Of a stretch of 42,634 nucleotides of DNA, positions 7,583 to 16,003 are shown in pieces; within the stretch, counting starts at the first letter, position 1, and each line of letters starts with the position of its first letter. Location of the stretch: the NCBI GenBank assembly GCA_903844645.1, contig CAIMUP010000117.1:1-42634 (forward strand). The letters are read 5' to 3'. The notes beneath the pieces were generated by a model that saw only the letters and a program-made list of their open reading frames with translations, was not told the origin of the DNA and did no database searches. This DNA is from an uncultured Bacteroidota bacterium (GTDB lineage Bacteria; Bacteroidota; Bacteroidia; AKYH767-A; JABDAW01). The position numbers and the translations under genes were made by a program.

Positions 7583-10243
7583 TTGAACAAAGTAATAAGA
7601 TATAGTAAGCAGATTGTTGCGCTCCTATTAATAGGGATTGTCATCACCGGCTGTTCGGTAAAGAAAAATAACCTCGTCAGCCGTACCTATCACGGCATTC
7701 TGGCACATTATAACGGGTATTGGAATGCGGAAAACAAATACGATGACGGCGTTGCTCAACTCGCCAAGGCGCATGAAGATAAGTATGACAGAATCCTTTC
7801 AGTGTATCAGTATGGCGACGCCAACAAAGCGAAATCCATCTATCCCCAAATGGATGATGCCATCAAGCGGGTGTCGTTAGTCATTCAGCGACAGACCATG
7901 TACATAAGGGATAAAAGCGGACACGCTTACCACGAACACAATAAGTGGATCCCGAAGAATTGGCTGCTTGTCGCCAAGTGCAGGTTTATGAAGCGGGAAT
8001 ATTTTAATGCTCTCGAGACTTGCCAATTCATCGGTGGGCGGTATGGTAAGGATGAAATACGGTATGATGCCTTCTTGCTGATGCTTAAGGTTTATGAAGA
8101 GATGGCGTATGTGTCGGAGAGCGATAATATGATTGATTTCTTAAAGAATGATCCCAATTTCCCGAAGCGATTGAAGGGAGAGTTTGCCGCCGCTTGCGCC
8201 AATTATTATCTGATGACCAAGGACTACGACAAGGCTATCCAGGAATTAACCAAAGCCGCCATCTTCGCCAAGAAACGCGACCAAAGGGCGAGATATACTT
8301 TCATCCTTGCACAGGTCTATCAAAAGCAGGGGGACAATGTGAGGGCTGGAGAGATGTATGATAAAGTAACCCACATGAATGCTTCTTATGAGATTTCGTT
8401 TAATGCCGAAATAAACAGCGCAGTGGTTTCACAAGCCAACTCGCCTAACTCTGAGAAGATAAAACGGAAGCTCAAGAAGATGGCGAAAGACATCAAGAAC
8501 TCGGATTATTTGGATCAGATATATTACGCTCTCGCAGGGATAGAATTAAAAGAAGGGAATACCAAGGGAGCTGTCGAATATTTGCATAAATCCATCGAAT
8601 CGAGCCAGAAGAATACCAATCAGAAGGCACTATCATATCTTGAGTTGGGGAAGATTCATTTCGACCGACCGGAATATAAGCCTGCGCAGATGTACTATGA
8701 CAGTTGTATCACCTGCCTCGCCAAAGATCATCCCGATTATCCCCTCATCTTAAACAAACGGAATACCCTCACCAAACTCATCAAGAACTTAAATATAATT
8801 GCCTACGAAGACAGCCTCCAACTCGTCGCCAGTATGCCGGAAGCTGAACGGAATAAGATGATTGATGGCATCATCCAAAAAGAAAAAGATGACAAGGAAG
8901 CCGCCAAGAAGAAGGAACGGGAGGAAAAAGACAAGTTCTCCAACACCACTTTGAGCAATCAAAATAATTCTAACAAAGATCAGAACAAGGATGTCAAGGG
9001 CGATTGGTATTTTTATAATCCTGCTACGGTGAGTTTCGGATACACAGAATTTTTAAAGAAATGGGGCACTCGAAAGAACGAAGACGACTGGAGAAGAAGC
9101 GGTAAATCCACTTCCGCTGCTGGCGGTAATGACGATTTGGAAACTGTGGATGCAGGAGATAAAGATACTACCAGCGGTAAAGATACTGCCAAGACCGCTA
9201 CCGCCATGCGGGCAAAATATTTAAAGAATATTCCGGTTGGCGATAAAGCTATCGAAGCATCGAATGGGCGTATCATCGAGGCTTATTACACCATCGGCTT
9301 GATTTATAAAGAACAGTTTAACGACTATGGCGAAGCCATCAAAACTTTCGAGACGCTGACCAAACGCTTCCCTGAAAACAAGTTCCTGGTGCCTACTTAT
9401 TACAATTGCTATCGCATTAATCTGACCATTAAGAACCAGGAGCGAGCCGAGTATTACAAGAATCTGATACTTTCTAAATATCCCGATAGCGAGTTCGCGA
9501 GATTGATAAAAAATCCGAATGCTCAAGAGGAAACCCAGAACTCCGAAAAGAAGCTCAATGCCTATTACGAAGATACTTATGATGCCTACCTGAAGGGACA
9601 ATATCGAAGCGTGATAGAACGAAAGACCAGTTCCGATTCTTTGTTTCCTGGTAATGTCCTGAAGCCCAAGTTCGACTATCTTCGGACTCTTTCCATCGGG
9701 AAGACGAAGGATTTGAATGTGTTTGAAACCACGCTGAAGAACATTATTCAGGATTACCCGAAAGATTCGGTGAGTGTGCAAGCCAAATTAATCTTGGATT
9801 ACATAGCGAAGATCAAAGGGACCGGCACCAATGGAGGCTCGGATACGACGAAGAACAACAACCCTGTGCCATACATTTTCAATCCCGATTCTGCCCATTA
9901 TTATGTCGTGTCTTATCCCAATAGGGCGATAGATCCTATCCAAATGAAATCGAAGGTACAGGATTATTTATCGAAATATTACAGCACTACCACCTTCGAT
10001 GTGAGCAATTTTATGCTGGATGTCAATTCCCAAATTATTGTCGTCAAAGAGTTTGGCGATAACGACAAAGGGATGGATTTCTATAACGGCATCTTCAAAA
10101 ACGAGGAGGTGTTTGGAGCCTATAAAACGATTCAGATGAGCCAGTTTATGATTGATGCGCCGAATTATAAACTGTTTTATGGCGATAAAGACTTGTCGAA
10201 ATACATGACTTTCTTCACTGCCAATTATCTTAAAGTAAAATAA
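7583..10243 (+). CDS. porW: Type IX secretion lipoprotein PorW/SprE-like, TPR-rich
   Basis: An 886-residue lipoprotein: signal peptide with lipobox ITGC (Cys24) followed by SVKKNNLVSRTYHGILAHYNGYWNAE, the start typical of SprE/PorW. Tetratricopeptide-like helical pairs cover about 100-420 (for example DYDKAIQELTKAAIFA and YYALAGIELKEGNTKGAVEYL) and about 560-640. A charged low-complexity linker lies near 430-540 (EKDDKEAAKKKEREEK, later Ser/Thr/Gly-rich). In Flavobacterium and Porphyromonas the homologue is required for T9SS export, and for gliding in the former. The start is TTG, since no in-frame ATG fits the signal peptide. Two T9SS client proteins are encoded later in the window. Bactofilin follows after array R4. 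Confidence 0.87.
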   Translation: MNKVIRYSKQIVALLLIGIVITGCSVKKNNLVSRTYHGILAHYNGYWNAENKYDDGVAQLAKAHEDKYDRILSVYQYGDANKAKSIYPQMDDAIKRVSLVIQRQTMYIRDKSGHAYHEHNKWIPKNWLLVAKCRFMKREYFNALETCQFIGGRYGKDEIRYDAFLLMLKVYEEMAYVSESDNMIDFLKNDPNFPKRLKGEFAAACANYYLMTKDYDKAIQELTKAAIFAKKRDQRARYTFILAQVYQKQGDNVRAGEMYDKVTHMNASYEISFNAEINSAVVSQANSPNSEKIKRKLKKMAKDIKNSDYLDQIYYALAGIELKEGNTKGAVEYLHKSIESSQKNTNQKALSYLELGKIHFDRPEYKPAQMYYDSCITCLAKDHPDYPLILNKRNTLTKLIKNLNIIAYEDSLQLVASMPEAERNKMIDGIIQKEKDDKEAAKKKEREEKDKFSNTTLSNQNNSNKDQNKDVKGDWYFYNPATVSFGYTEFLKKWGTRKNEDDWRRSGKSTSAAGGNDDLETVDAGDKDTTSGKDTAKTATAMRAKYLKNIPVGDKAIEASNGRIIEAYYTIGLIYKEQFNDYGEAIKTFETLTKRFPENKFLVPTYYNCYRINLTIKNQERAEYYKNLILSKYPDSEFARLIKNPNAQEETQNSEKKLNAYYEDTYDAYLKGQYRSVIERKTSSDSLFPGNVLKPKFDYLRTLSIGKTKDLNVFETTLKNIIQDYPKDSVSVQAKLILDYIAKIKGTGTNGGSDTTKNNNPVPYIFNPDSAHYYVVSYPNRAIDPIQMKSKVQDYLSKYYSTTTFDVSNFMLDVNSQIIVVKEFGDNDKGMDFYNGIFKNEEVFGAYKTIQMSQFMIDAPNYKLFYGDKDLSKYMTFFTANYLKVK

Positions 10244-10280
10244 ACTCACAAAGGCATCAGGAATTAAGATTCTGCCGTAA

Positions 10281-10406
10281 CCAAATCAGTTTGGGGTCAA
10301 ACCAAATCAGTTTGGGGTCAAACCAAATCAGTTTGGGGTCAAACCAAATCGGTTTGGGGTCAAACCAAATCGGTTTGGGGTCAAACCAAATCAGTTAGGG
10401 GTATAA
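10281..10406. repeat. 21-bp tandem array R4
   Basis: Six copies start at 10281, 10302, 10323, 10344, 10365 and 10386, exactly 21 bp apart, core CCAAATCAGTTTGGGGTC (A/G variation at the eighth base). Dyad CCAAA-TCAG-TTTGG in each unit. It lies between same-direction genes, after porW/sprE and before bactofilin. The rest of this gap (10407-10550) shows nothing else. Confidence 0.95.
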
Positions 10407-10550
10407 CCCAAATTATAATACGACAATTATGAAAGAAGTCAAATATAACGGGGAGATTTTTGGCTTGGTAATAATATGGCATTAAACGAAGAGCAGAACT
10501 TCCATTCCCATAAAATTCCTTTGCAGCGGATTTTTTTATTCCGAATTTAA

Positions 10551-10558
10551 TATATTTG
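10551..10558 (+). promoter_or_regulatory. -7 box of bactofilin promoter
   Basis: TATATTTG matches TAnnTTTG, 41 bp before the bactofilin ATG. Confidence 0.6.
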
Positions 10559-10599
10559 CGCTCTGAATAATTTTATAACATTTACAAATACTACACATT

Positions 10600-11031
10600 A
10601 TGTTTGACAAAAACAAACCGGAAGCGACAAAAACCAATGAAGTGGCGTCGTCATCCATTAACCTGATTGGTGCAGGAACTACCATTGAGGGCGATGTAAA
10701 ATCGAACGGGGACATCAGGATTGATGGCACCGTAATAGGCACAGTAACTTCGAAGGCTAAGGTCGTTGTAGGTTCTACAGGGATTATCGAAGGTGATATT
10801 AATTGCCAAAACGCCGACATTTCAGGAACGGTAAAAGGCAAAACCAATGTCTCCGATATGTTATTCCTGAAGTCTTCTGCGAGAATAACAGGAGATATTC
10901 TTTCCAGTAAATTAGTGGTCGAGAGTGGTGCCAGCTTCACAGGGTCATGCAATATGGGACCTGTTATTAAGGACATCAAGTCTGTTGATCACAAAGCAAC
11001 GAACGGCGCTGTCAAAGAAAAAACCGCTTAA
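10600..11031 (+). CDS. Bactofilin (polymer-forming cytoskeletal protein)
   Basis: A 143-residue bactofilin that should polymerise into nucleotide-independent filaments at the membrane and help place envelope machinery. The core about 20-125 shows the short-strand beta-helix rhythm: IGAGTTIEGDVKSNGDIRIDG, VGSTGIIEGDINCQNADISG, KSSARITGDILSSKLVVESG. The flanking tails are short and disordered. In Bacteroidota a bactofilin gene often precedes the ATP synthase accessory genes, as here, where the next gene begins within its 3' end. Confidence 0.95.
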   Translation: MFDKNKPEATKTNEVASSSINLIGAGTTIEGDVKSNGDIRIDGTVIGTVTSKAKVVVGSTGIIEGDINCQNADISGTVKGKTNVSDMLFLKSSARITGDILSSKLVVESGASFTGSCNMGPVIKDIKSVDHKATNGAVKEKTA

Positions 11032-11215
11032 TCCTTATGCCCGATATTCGGGTATGGGCATTCAGATGGCTGTTATTATAGGTCTCGGGACTTATGGTGG
11101 TATTCGCTTGGATGCTGCTATAGGAATTAAATTCCCTATCTTCACCATCTTGTTTAGCCTGCTCTCGGTTGCGTTGGCTATCTACATTTCTATTAAAGAT
11201 CTTCTTAAAAAATAA
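10985..11215 (+). CDS. AtpZ/AtpI-like small membrane protein
   Basis: About 76 residues with two transmembrane helices, around GMGIQMAVIIGLGTYGGIRLD and FPIFTILFSLLSVALAIYISI, preceded by a basic stretch KKKPLNPYARYSG. This is the AtpZ/AtpI pattern, thought to aid F-type ATP synthase c-ring assembly or act as a Mg/Ca channel. The start is uncertain: I chose TTG at 10985, overlapping the bactofilin end, because the KKKPLNPYARYSG segment is normally part of the protein; no ATG lies upstream of it except well inside bactofilin. The rest of an ATP synthase operon does not follow. Confidence 0.8.
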   Translation: MITKQRTALSKKKPLNPYARYSGMGIQMAVIIGLGTYGGIRLDAAIGIKFPIFTILFSLLSVALAIYISIKDLLKK

Positions 11216-11222
11216 GGCTGTC

Positions 11223-11612
11223 ATGCTCAAAGAATTGTCATCATTTATCAAAGCCTTGTTGCTGTTTTCGGCAGTATTGGCGGTATCGGGTTACTTGTTG
11301 GGGATGAATTATCTCCGCGAATATTTCCATCCCGTGTTTTGGTCTATATTGATTTTCTTTGTGATCACCACGTTCGCGTTTCATTATGGCTTGGTGAAAT
11401 CCTGCAAAGGCGATCCCAAACTCTTTTTCAGATATTACATGGCGGCGACAGGCATCAAACTGTTTGGGTACATGATGATCATCATCGCGTATGCTTTAAT
11501 CAACAGGGCGGAAGCTGCTCCATTCATCATTACATTCCTGATACTTTACTTTTTCTTTATGACTTTCGAGGTGATCGTGTCTTACAAAGCTTCGCGTACC
11601 CGTATCAAATGA
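11223..11612 (+). CDS. Small integral membrane protein, AtpI-like position
   Basis: 129 residues with four predicted membrane helices (LLLFSAVLAVSGYLLG, VFWSILIFFVITTFAFHYGL, MAATGIKLFGYMMIIIAYAL, FIITFLILYFFFMTFEVI). I do not recognise a named family. Its position directly after an AtpZ-like gene matches the unnamed membrane protein usually found just before atpB in Bacteroidota, so a role with ATP synthase assembly is inferred only from context. The ATG at 11223 lies 7 bp after the previous stop. The stop overlaps the next start as ATGA. Confidence 0.8.
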   Translation: MLKELSSFIKALLLFSAVLAVSGYLLGMNYLREYFHPVFWSILIFFVITTFAFHYGLVKSCKGDPKLFFRYYMAATGIKLFGYMMIIIAYALINRAEAAPFIITFLILYFFFMTFEVIVSYKASRTRIK

Positions 11613-12346
11613 AAGCATTCATTAAACGAATACTGCAGGGGCTGTTAGGTTTCGATAACTACCTTGTCATCTTCTCGTGGTTTAAGGTTCATACCTTGCA
11701 TTGGGATAAACACGAGGGCGACTTTATCTACTTCCTAAAACTCATTCCTGATGGAGGAATAGTATTAGATATTGGTGCCAACATAGGTATTATGACGGTG
11801 CATTTCGCACAACATATTCCTGATGCAGAGATATACGCCTACGAGCCAGTGCCTGAAAACATCGCGAGCTTGAAGAGGGTGGTGAAATTCTTTGCTTTAA
11901 AGAATGTGTCCATCTTTGAATATGCGCTGGGTGATACGGAAGGCGAGATAGAGATGGTGATGCCGCTCTTGGATAATGTCAGGATGCAGGGATTAAGCCA
12001 TGTGATAGACCCTTCGATAGAGAAATATAACGATGGAGAGAGATATAAAGTCCCGATACATTGCATAGATAACCTTGCCGAGATTACACAGACATCCAAA
12101 CGTATTACCGCCATAAAGATTGATGCTGAAAACTACGAATACTGGGTATTCGAGGGAGCAAAAGATACCATCCGTAAGCATCGCCCTGTTATCTATTGCG
12201 AATTATGGGAGAACGACCACCGGACCAAGTGTTTAGCCCTTATTGAGAGCTTTGAGTATGAAATAAAAGTATTAATCCATCGGCAATTGGAGGTATATAA
12301 TCCATCCAAACATAAGTCCTTGAACTTCTTCTTTATTCCCCGATAA
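11609..12346 (+). CDS. FkbM-family SAM-dependent methyltransferase
   Basis: 245 residues. The SAM-binding motif I is IVLDIGANIGIMTVHFAQ near 51-68, followed by AYEPVPENIASLKRVV and later ITAIKIDAENYEYWVFEGA, the conserved FkbM C-terminal region with the acidic D/E-x-E pair. Such enzymes usually methylate hydroxyls of sugars or polyketides. The substrate here is unknown, though glycan genes are near. Translation is coupled to the upstream membrane protein by an ATGA overlap; upstream in-frame sequence is another gene's shadow. Finding it where atpB would be expected is unusual. Confidence 0.88.
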   Translation: MKAFIKRILQGLLGFDNYLVIFSWFKVHTLHWDKHEGDFIYFLKLIPDGGIVLDIGANIGIMTVHFAQHIPDAEIYAYEPVPENIASLKRVVKFFALKNVSIFEYALGDTEGEIEMVMPLLDNVRMQGLSHVIDPSIEKYNDGERYKVPIHCIDNLAEITQTSKRITAIKIDAENYEYWVFEGAKDTIRKHRPVIYCELWENDHRTKCLALIESFEYEIKVLIHRQLEVYNPSKHKSLNFFFIPR

Positions 12347-12356
12347 GGCTACGGAT

Positions 12357-13331
12357 ATGCACTCCATCAAAGACCTTCAACATGCCCTGAATACAGCCTT
12401 ATCCGCCCTCTCGTTCAATCGTGAACCGAAGGAACTGTATGAACCTATCAGCTATACATTATCCCTCGGGGGCAAGCGAATGCGTCCCGTGCTTTTGTTA
12501 ATGTCATGCGACCTCTTTGATGGTGATATTACGAAGGCGATAAACCCTGCTTTGGGCATCGAAGTGTTTCATAATTTCACGTTGTTGCATGATGACATTA
12601 TGGACAATGCGCCCCTTCGCCGTTCCATGCCGACCGTGCATAATAAATGGGATGCAAACGTCGCGATACTCTCTGGCGACGCTATGTTGATAGAGGCATA
12701 TCGCTTGATGATGCAAGTGGATAATGAAGTGATAAAAGACGTGCTTACGATATTCAATGACACTGCCATGATGGTATGCGAGGGGCAGCAATCAGATATT
12801 AATTATGAGACGCAACAACAGGTTTCTATACAGGATTATATTCAAATGATTTCGATGAAGACTGCCGTTCTTTTGGCAGGCAGTATGCAGATCGGGGCAG
12901 TGATAGCAGGGGGTAATTCAGTGGATGCCGACCACTTATATAGCTTCGGAAAGAACCTGGGGATTGCGTTCCAGTTGCAGGATGATATTCTCGATGTTTA
13001 TGGCGATGCTAATAAGTTCGGGAAGCAGGTCGGCGGCGATATTATAGCTAATAAAAAGACGTATCTGTTGTTAAAAGCGATGGAACTTGCACAAGGGGAC
13101 GACGCTACAATATTAACCGAAACCTTGGCAAATAAAACCCTTGTTCCGCAGGATAAAGTCGCTGCCATTACAGCCTTATACAACCGGTTGGGAGTGAAGG
13201 ATTATGCCTTGGAAGCGATGCAAAATTATTATCAAATAGCGATGCAGGCGATGGCAGCTATTGCCCTGCCTGATACACGCAAAGAAATCCTTATTTCATT
13301 CGCCGAAAGGCTGATGATACGAGAGATATAG
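12357..13331 (+). CDS. Polyprenyl diphosphate synthase
   Basis: A 324-residue trans-isoprenyl diphosphate synthase that condenses isopentenyl diphosphate onto an allylic primer. The first aspartate motif LLHDDIMDNAPLRR starts near 77 (DDxxD at 79-83), GGKRMRP lies near 38-44, and the second motif FQLQDDILDVYGD near 205-217. An aromatic residue (Phe74) sits five before the first Asp, which in this family usually limits product length to about C15-C20. That is inference. It starts 10 bp after the FkbM gene and is likely in the same transcript. It could feed carotenoid, quinone or undecaprenyl synthesis. Confidence 0.93.
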   Translation: MHSIKDLQHALNTALSALSFNREPKELYEPISYTLSLGGKRMRPVLLLMSCDLFDGDITKAINPALGIEVFHNFTLLHDDIMDNAPLRRSMPTVHNKWDANVAILSGDAMLIEAYRLMMQVDNEVIKDVLTIFNDTAMMVCEGQQSDINYETQQQVSIQDYIQMISMKTAVLLAGSMQIGAVIAGGNSVDADHLYSFGKNLGIAFQLQDDILDVYGDANKFGKQVGGDIIANKKTYLLLKAMELAQGDDATILTETLANKTLVPQDKVAAITALYNRLGVKDYALEAMQNYYQIAMQAMAAIALPDTRKEILISFAERLMIREI

Positions 13332-13527
13332 CCATTCACAGGCAGATTTTGCGGCAACACAGACATTCATATACTGTTTCAAAACCAATTCCTTTTTTTC
13401 ATAGCCGTGAAAACGGTGATTTTTACTAATACCATTCTTAATAGACTCATTTTATTATTATTTTATTACGTTACTATCTGTTTGGTAAGGTGAAATCGGG
13501 CTGTAAGGAATCCCAATAAAGCCAAAA

Positions 13528-13765
13528 CATACGTTATGGCTACTAAAACATAAGTTATTGTTGCTATAACATAAGTTATTGTTGCTATAACATAAGTTAT
13601 TGTTGTTATAACATAAGTTATTGTCGCCATAACATAAGTTATTGTTGTTATAACATAAGTTATTGTTGCTATAACATAAGTTTTTGTTGTTATAACATAA
13701 GTTATTGTTGCTATAACATAAGTTATTGTTGCTATAACATAAGTTATTGTCGCCATAACCATGGT
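13528..13765. repeat. 21-bp tandem array R5
   Basis: Eleven copies start at 13528 and every 21 bp to 13738, with core CATAAGTTATTGTTGC, then a partial one at the right end. Substitutions cluster at GTTGCT/GTTGTT/GTCGCC. Dyad ATAAC-ATAA-GTTAT spans unit junctions. It lies between convergent genes. The flanks 13332-13527 and 13766-13907 show no gene or other structure. Confidence 0.96.
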
Positions 13766-13912
13766 TTTTACTTTTTATACCATAGTAATGGAACCATTCT
13801 CCATTGAAAAACCTTCCAGAAGCATTGCCTCCGTCCGAATTTCTAATCCCTGTTTGCTCTTTGGGATGAATAACTTAACCATCATCAGGTTTTATTCTGT
13901 CATTAATACTAT

Positions 13913-13961
13913 CATCGTGGTATGATTGCATCCGCCATTGCGGTGCAACAATACGACGATG
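13913..13961. repeat. Dispersed hairpin family, copy D
   Basis: CATCGTGGTATGATTGC pairs with GCAACAATACGACGATG around CATCCGCcattGCGGT-type centre. Outer ACTAT/ATAGT at 13908 and 13963 extend the stem. Same family as 534-578. It lies just past the 3' end of the epimerase gene. Confidence 0.72.
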
Positions 13962-13985
13962 AATAGTAAAGTGATGCTGGGTAAT

Positions 13986-14918
13986 TTATAAGAATTGCTG
14001 GTGGGTAATCGTATCTCGAATGCCCGTTTCTAAAGGAGTCAGGTCGTGTTCCAACAACGATTTCATCTTCGTAATATCAGGACGGCGGCGCGTCATATCA
14101 CCTTCTTCCAGAGCGGGTAGATGAATGATCTTTGAGGATGAATTAGTGAGCCGAATGATGATCTTCGCGAGGTCGAGGATGGTAGTTTCTTCGTCGTTAC
14201 CGATATTGGCGACATCGTTCACTATCTTATCATTATAAAAGGCACTCATCATGGCGGCGATATTGTCATGCACATAGCAAAAGGTACGAGTTTGGTTGCC
14301 TTCGCCGTATATCGTAATGTCTTTATTATTCATCGCAGCGGCAATGAAGCGCGACATCACGAAATCCACACTCTGCTTGGGTCCGTAGGTATTAAAGAGG
14401 CGGAAAATAGTGTAATCCAAGCCGTATTCCTTATGATAAGATTTGAAGAATGCTTCACCCACATTCTTTACGATTGCATACGGGAGGCGGGAGTTTAACG
14501 GCGTAGTATGTTCGTTCTGTGGATACTCGACCGGCTCACCATAAACCTCCGATGAGGAGGAATAAAAGACGCGTTGCACACCTGTATTCTTCGATAAAGA
14601 GAGTATATTTTTGATGCCATCAATATCATTCAGCACACCGACAGGATTTGCAAGCGTTCGCTTCACACCGACCATCGCGGCATAGTGAAAAACGTAGTCG
14701 AAGTTGTTTGAATAAAAGATTCCTTCCATCTCTCTGAAATCATTCACATCAGCCTTGATGCTTTTGATATTACGATGGACGGATTTCGGTATCTTCGCAA
14801 CGGAACCTGTTGAATAATTATCAATAATCACAATCTTATTCTCCTTTTCCACAGCAAGCCCTTCGACTAATGCACTGCCTATAAAGCCTGCACCGCCTGT
14901 TACTAATATTTTCTTCAT
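13986..14918 (-). CDS. NAD-dependent sugar-nucleotide epimerase/dehydratase
   Basis: A 310-residue short-chain (extended SDR) enzyme. NAD motif GGAGFIGS at 8-15, active-site SSSEVYG near 120-127 and the catalytic pair Tyr147-x3-Lys151 (YAIVK). RLFNTYGPKQ is typical of UDP-glucose 4-epimerase and UDP-glucuronate decarboxylase relatives. The exact reaction is not determined. It lies 5 bp downstream of rfbA, so both are likely one operon for activated surface sugars. Confidence 0.9.
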   Translation of the reverse strand: MKKILVTGGAGFIGSALVEGLAVEKENKIVIIDNYSTGSVAKIPKSVHRNIKSIKADVNDFREMEGIFYSNNFDYVFHYAAMVGVKRTLANPVGVLNDIDGIKNILSLSKNTGVQRVFYSSSSEVYGEPVEYPQNEHTTPLNSRLPYAIVKNVGEAFFKSYHKEYGLDYTIFRLFNTYGPKQSVDFVMSRFIAAAMNNKDITIYGEGNQTRTFCYVHDNIAAMMSAFYNDKIVNDVANIGNDEETTILDLAKIIIRLTNSSSKIIHLPALEEGDMTRRRPDITKMKSLLEHDLTPLETGIRDTITHQQFL

Positions 14919-14923
14919 ATACT

Positions 14924-15790
14924 TTAGTTATCTTTAGCTAAATCGAGCAGGTATTTGCCATAGCCGCTCTTTAATAATGGTTGCGCAATCGCTATCAGTT
15001 GCTCTTTGGTGATGTATCCCATTCTGAATGCGACCTCTTCAATACAACCGATCTTCAACCCTTGTCTTTCTTCGATTACTTGAACGTATTGGCTCGCCTG
15101 CATCAATGAAGCAAACGTCCCTGTGTCTAACCACGCCGTGCCTCTGTCTAATATCGCGACCTTTAGCTTGTGGAGCTTGAGATATTCTTTATTAACATCG
15201 GTAATTTCGTATTCACCGCGTGGGCTTGGCTTTAAATCTTTCGCTATTTGAATGACAGAATTATCGTAGAAGTACAAGCCCGGTATCGCGTAGTTTGATT
15301 TCGGTTCCTGTGGCTTCTCTTCGATGGATACCACCTTGTGTTCCTTATCGAATTCAACCACCCCGTACCGCTCCGGATCTGAAACATGATACGCGAATAT
15401 CACACCGCCATCGGGGTTGTTAATACTACGCAACAAAGGCTGCATACCACTGCCGTAGAAGATATTATCCCCCAGTATCAATGCCACTTTATCCTTCCCG
15501 ATAAACTGTTCGCCAATCACGAATGCTTGTGCAAGTCCGTTCGGTATCTGTTGTTCTTCGTAACTGAATTTACAACCTATTTCATCACCTTCGCCAAGCA
15601 ATTTGCGGAACTTAGGCAGGTCCTCCGGTGTTGAAATAATTAGTATCTCATGTATGCCTGCCATCATCAATACCGATAGTGGATAATAGATCATCGGTTT
15701 GTCGTACACCGGCATCAATTGTTTGCTCACCGCTAAGGTCAGGGGATGCAACCGAGTGCCCGAACCTCCCGCCAATATTATTCCTTTCAT
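14924..15790 (-). CDS. rfbA: Glucose-1-phosphate thymidylyltransferase
   Basis: Makes dTDP-glucose from dTTP and glucose-1-phosphate, the first step to dTDP-L-rhamnose and other deoxysugars. The 288-residue length is typical. Motifs: [16 protein letters not shown] at the N-terminus, [27 protein letters not shown] near 108, [16 protein letters not shown] and AWLDTGT. rfbB, C and D are not in the window; the following epimerase may use the product or act in a parallel route. Confidence 0.96.
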   Translation of the reverse strand: MKGIILAGGSGTRLHPLTLAVSKQLMPVYDKPMIYYPLSVLMMAGIHEILIISTPEDLPKFRKLLGEGDEIGCKFSYEEQQIPNGLAQAFVIGEQFIGKDKVALILGDNIFYGSGMQPLLRSINNPDGGVIFAYHVSDPERYGVVEFDKEHKVVSIEEKPQEPKSNYAIPGLYFYDNSVIQIAKDLKPSPRGEYEITDVNKEYLKLHKLKVAILDRGTAWLDTGTFASLMQASQYVQVIEERQGLKIGCIEEVAFRMGYITKEQLIAIAQPLLKSGYGKYLLDLAKDN

Positions 15791-15819
15791 AGCTTCTATC
15801 TATTAAATTTTCTACGCGG

Positions 15820-15827
15820 CAAAGATA
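15820..15827 (-). promoter_or_regulatory. -7 box of rfbA operon
   Basis: TATCTTTG on the minus strand, 30 bp before the rfbA ATG, with a TTG 17 bp further upstream. Confidence 0.55.
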
Positions 15828-15918
15828 CAGAATAATCCGAAACACAAGGAATCGTGCCTGTTATTAATGCCTATAATATATTAGACCTCTTTCATAATTA
15901 CCCTATTATAAATTGTAT

Positions 15919-15943
15919 AAAAACCCGCAGGGACGGGCTTTTG
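15919..15943 (-). terminator. Terminator of zinc-ribbon gene
   Basis: Read on the minus strand: AAAAGCCCG, loop TCCCTG, CGGGTTTTTAT. Stem plus T-run, 60 bp beyond the stop at 16004. Confidence 0.6.
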
Positions 15944-16003
15944 GTAATAAAGGAACAAGTGAAATAACACAAGTCCCTGTCAGGACTGAATTACGCAAGA
16001 ATT

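Noticed and set aside
11339-11608. N-terminal extension of the FkbM gene
   Set aside because: It overlaps the small membrane protein in another frame; the ATG at 11609 gives a normal FkbM N-terminus and the ATGA coupling.
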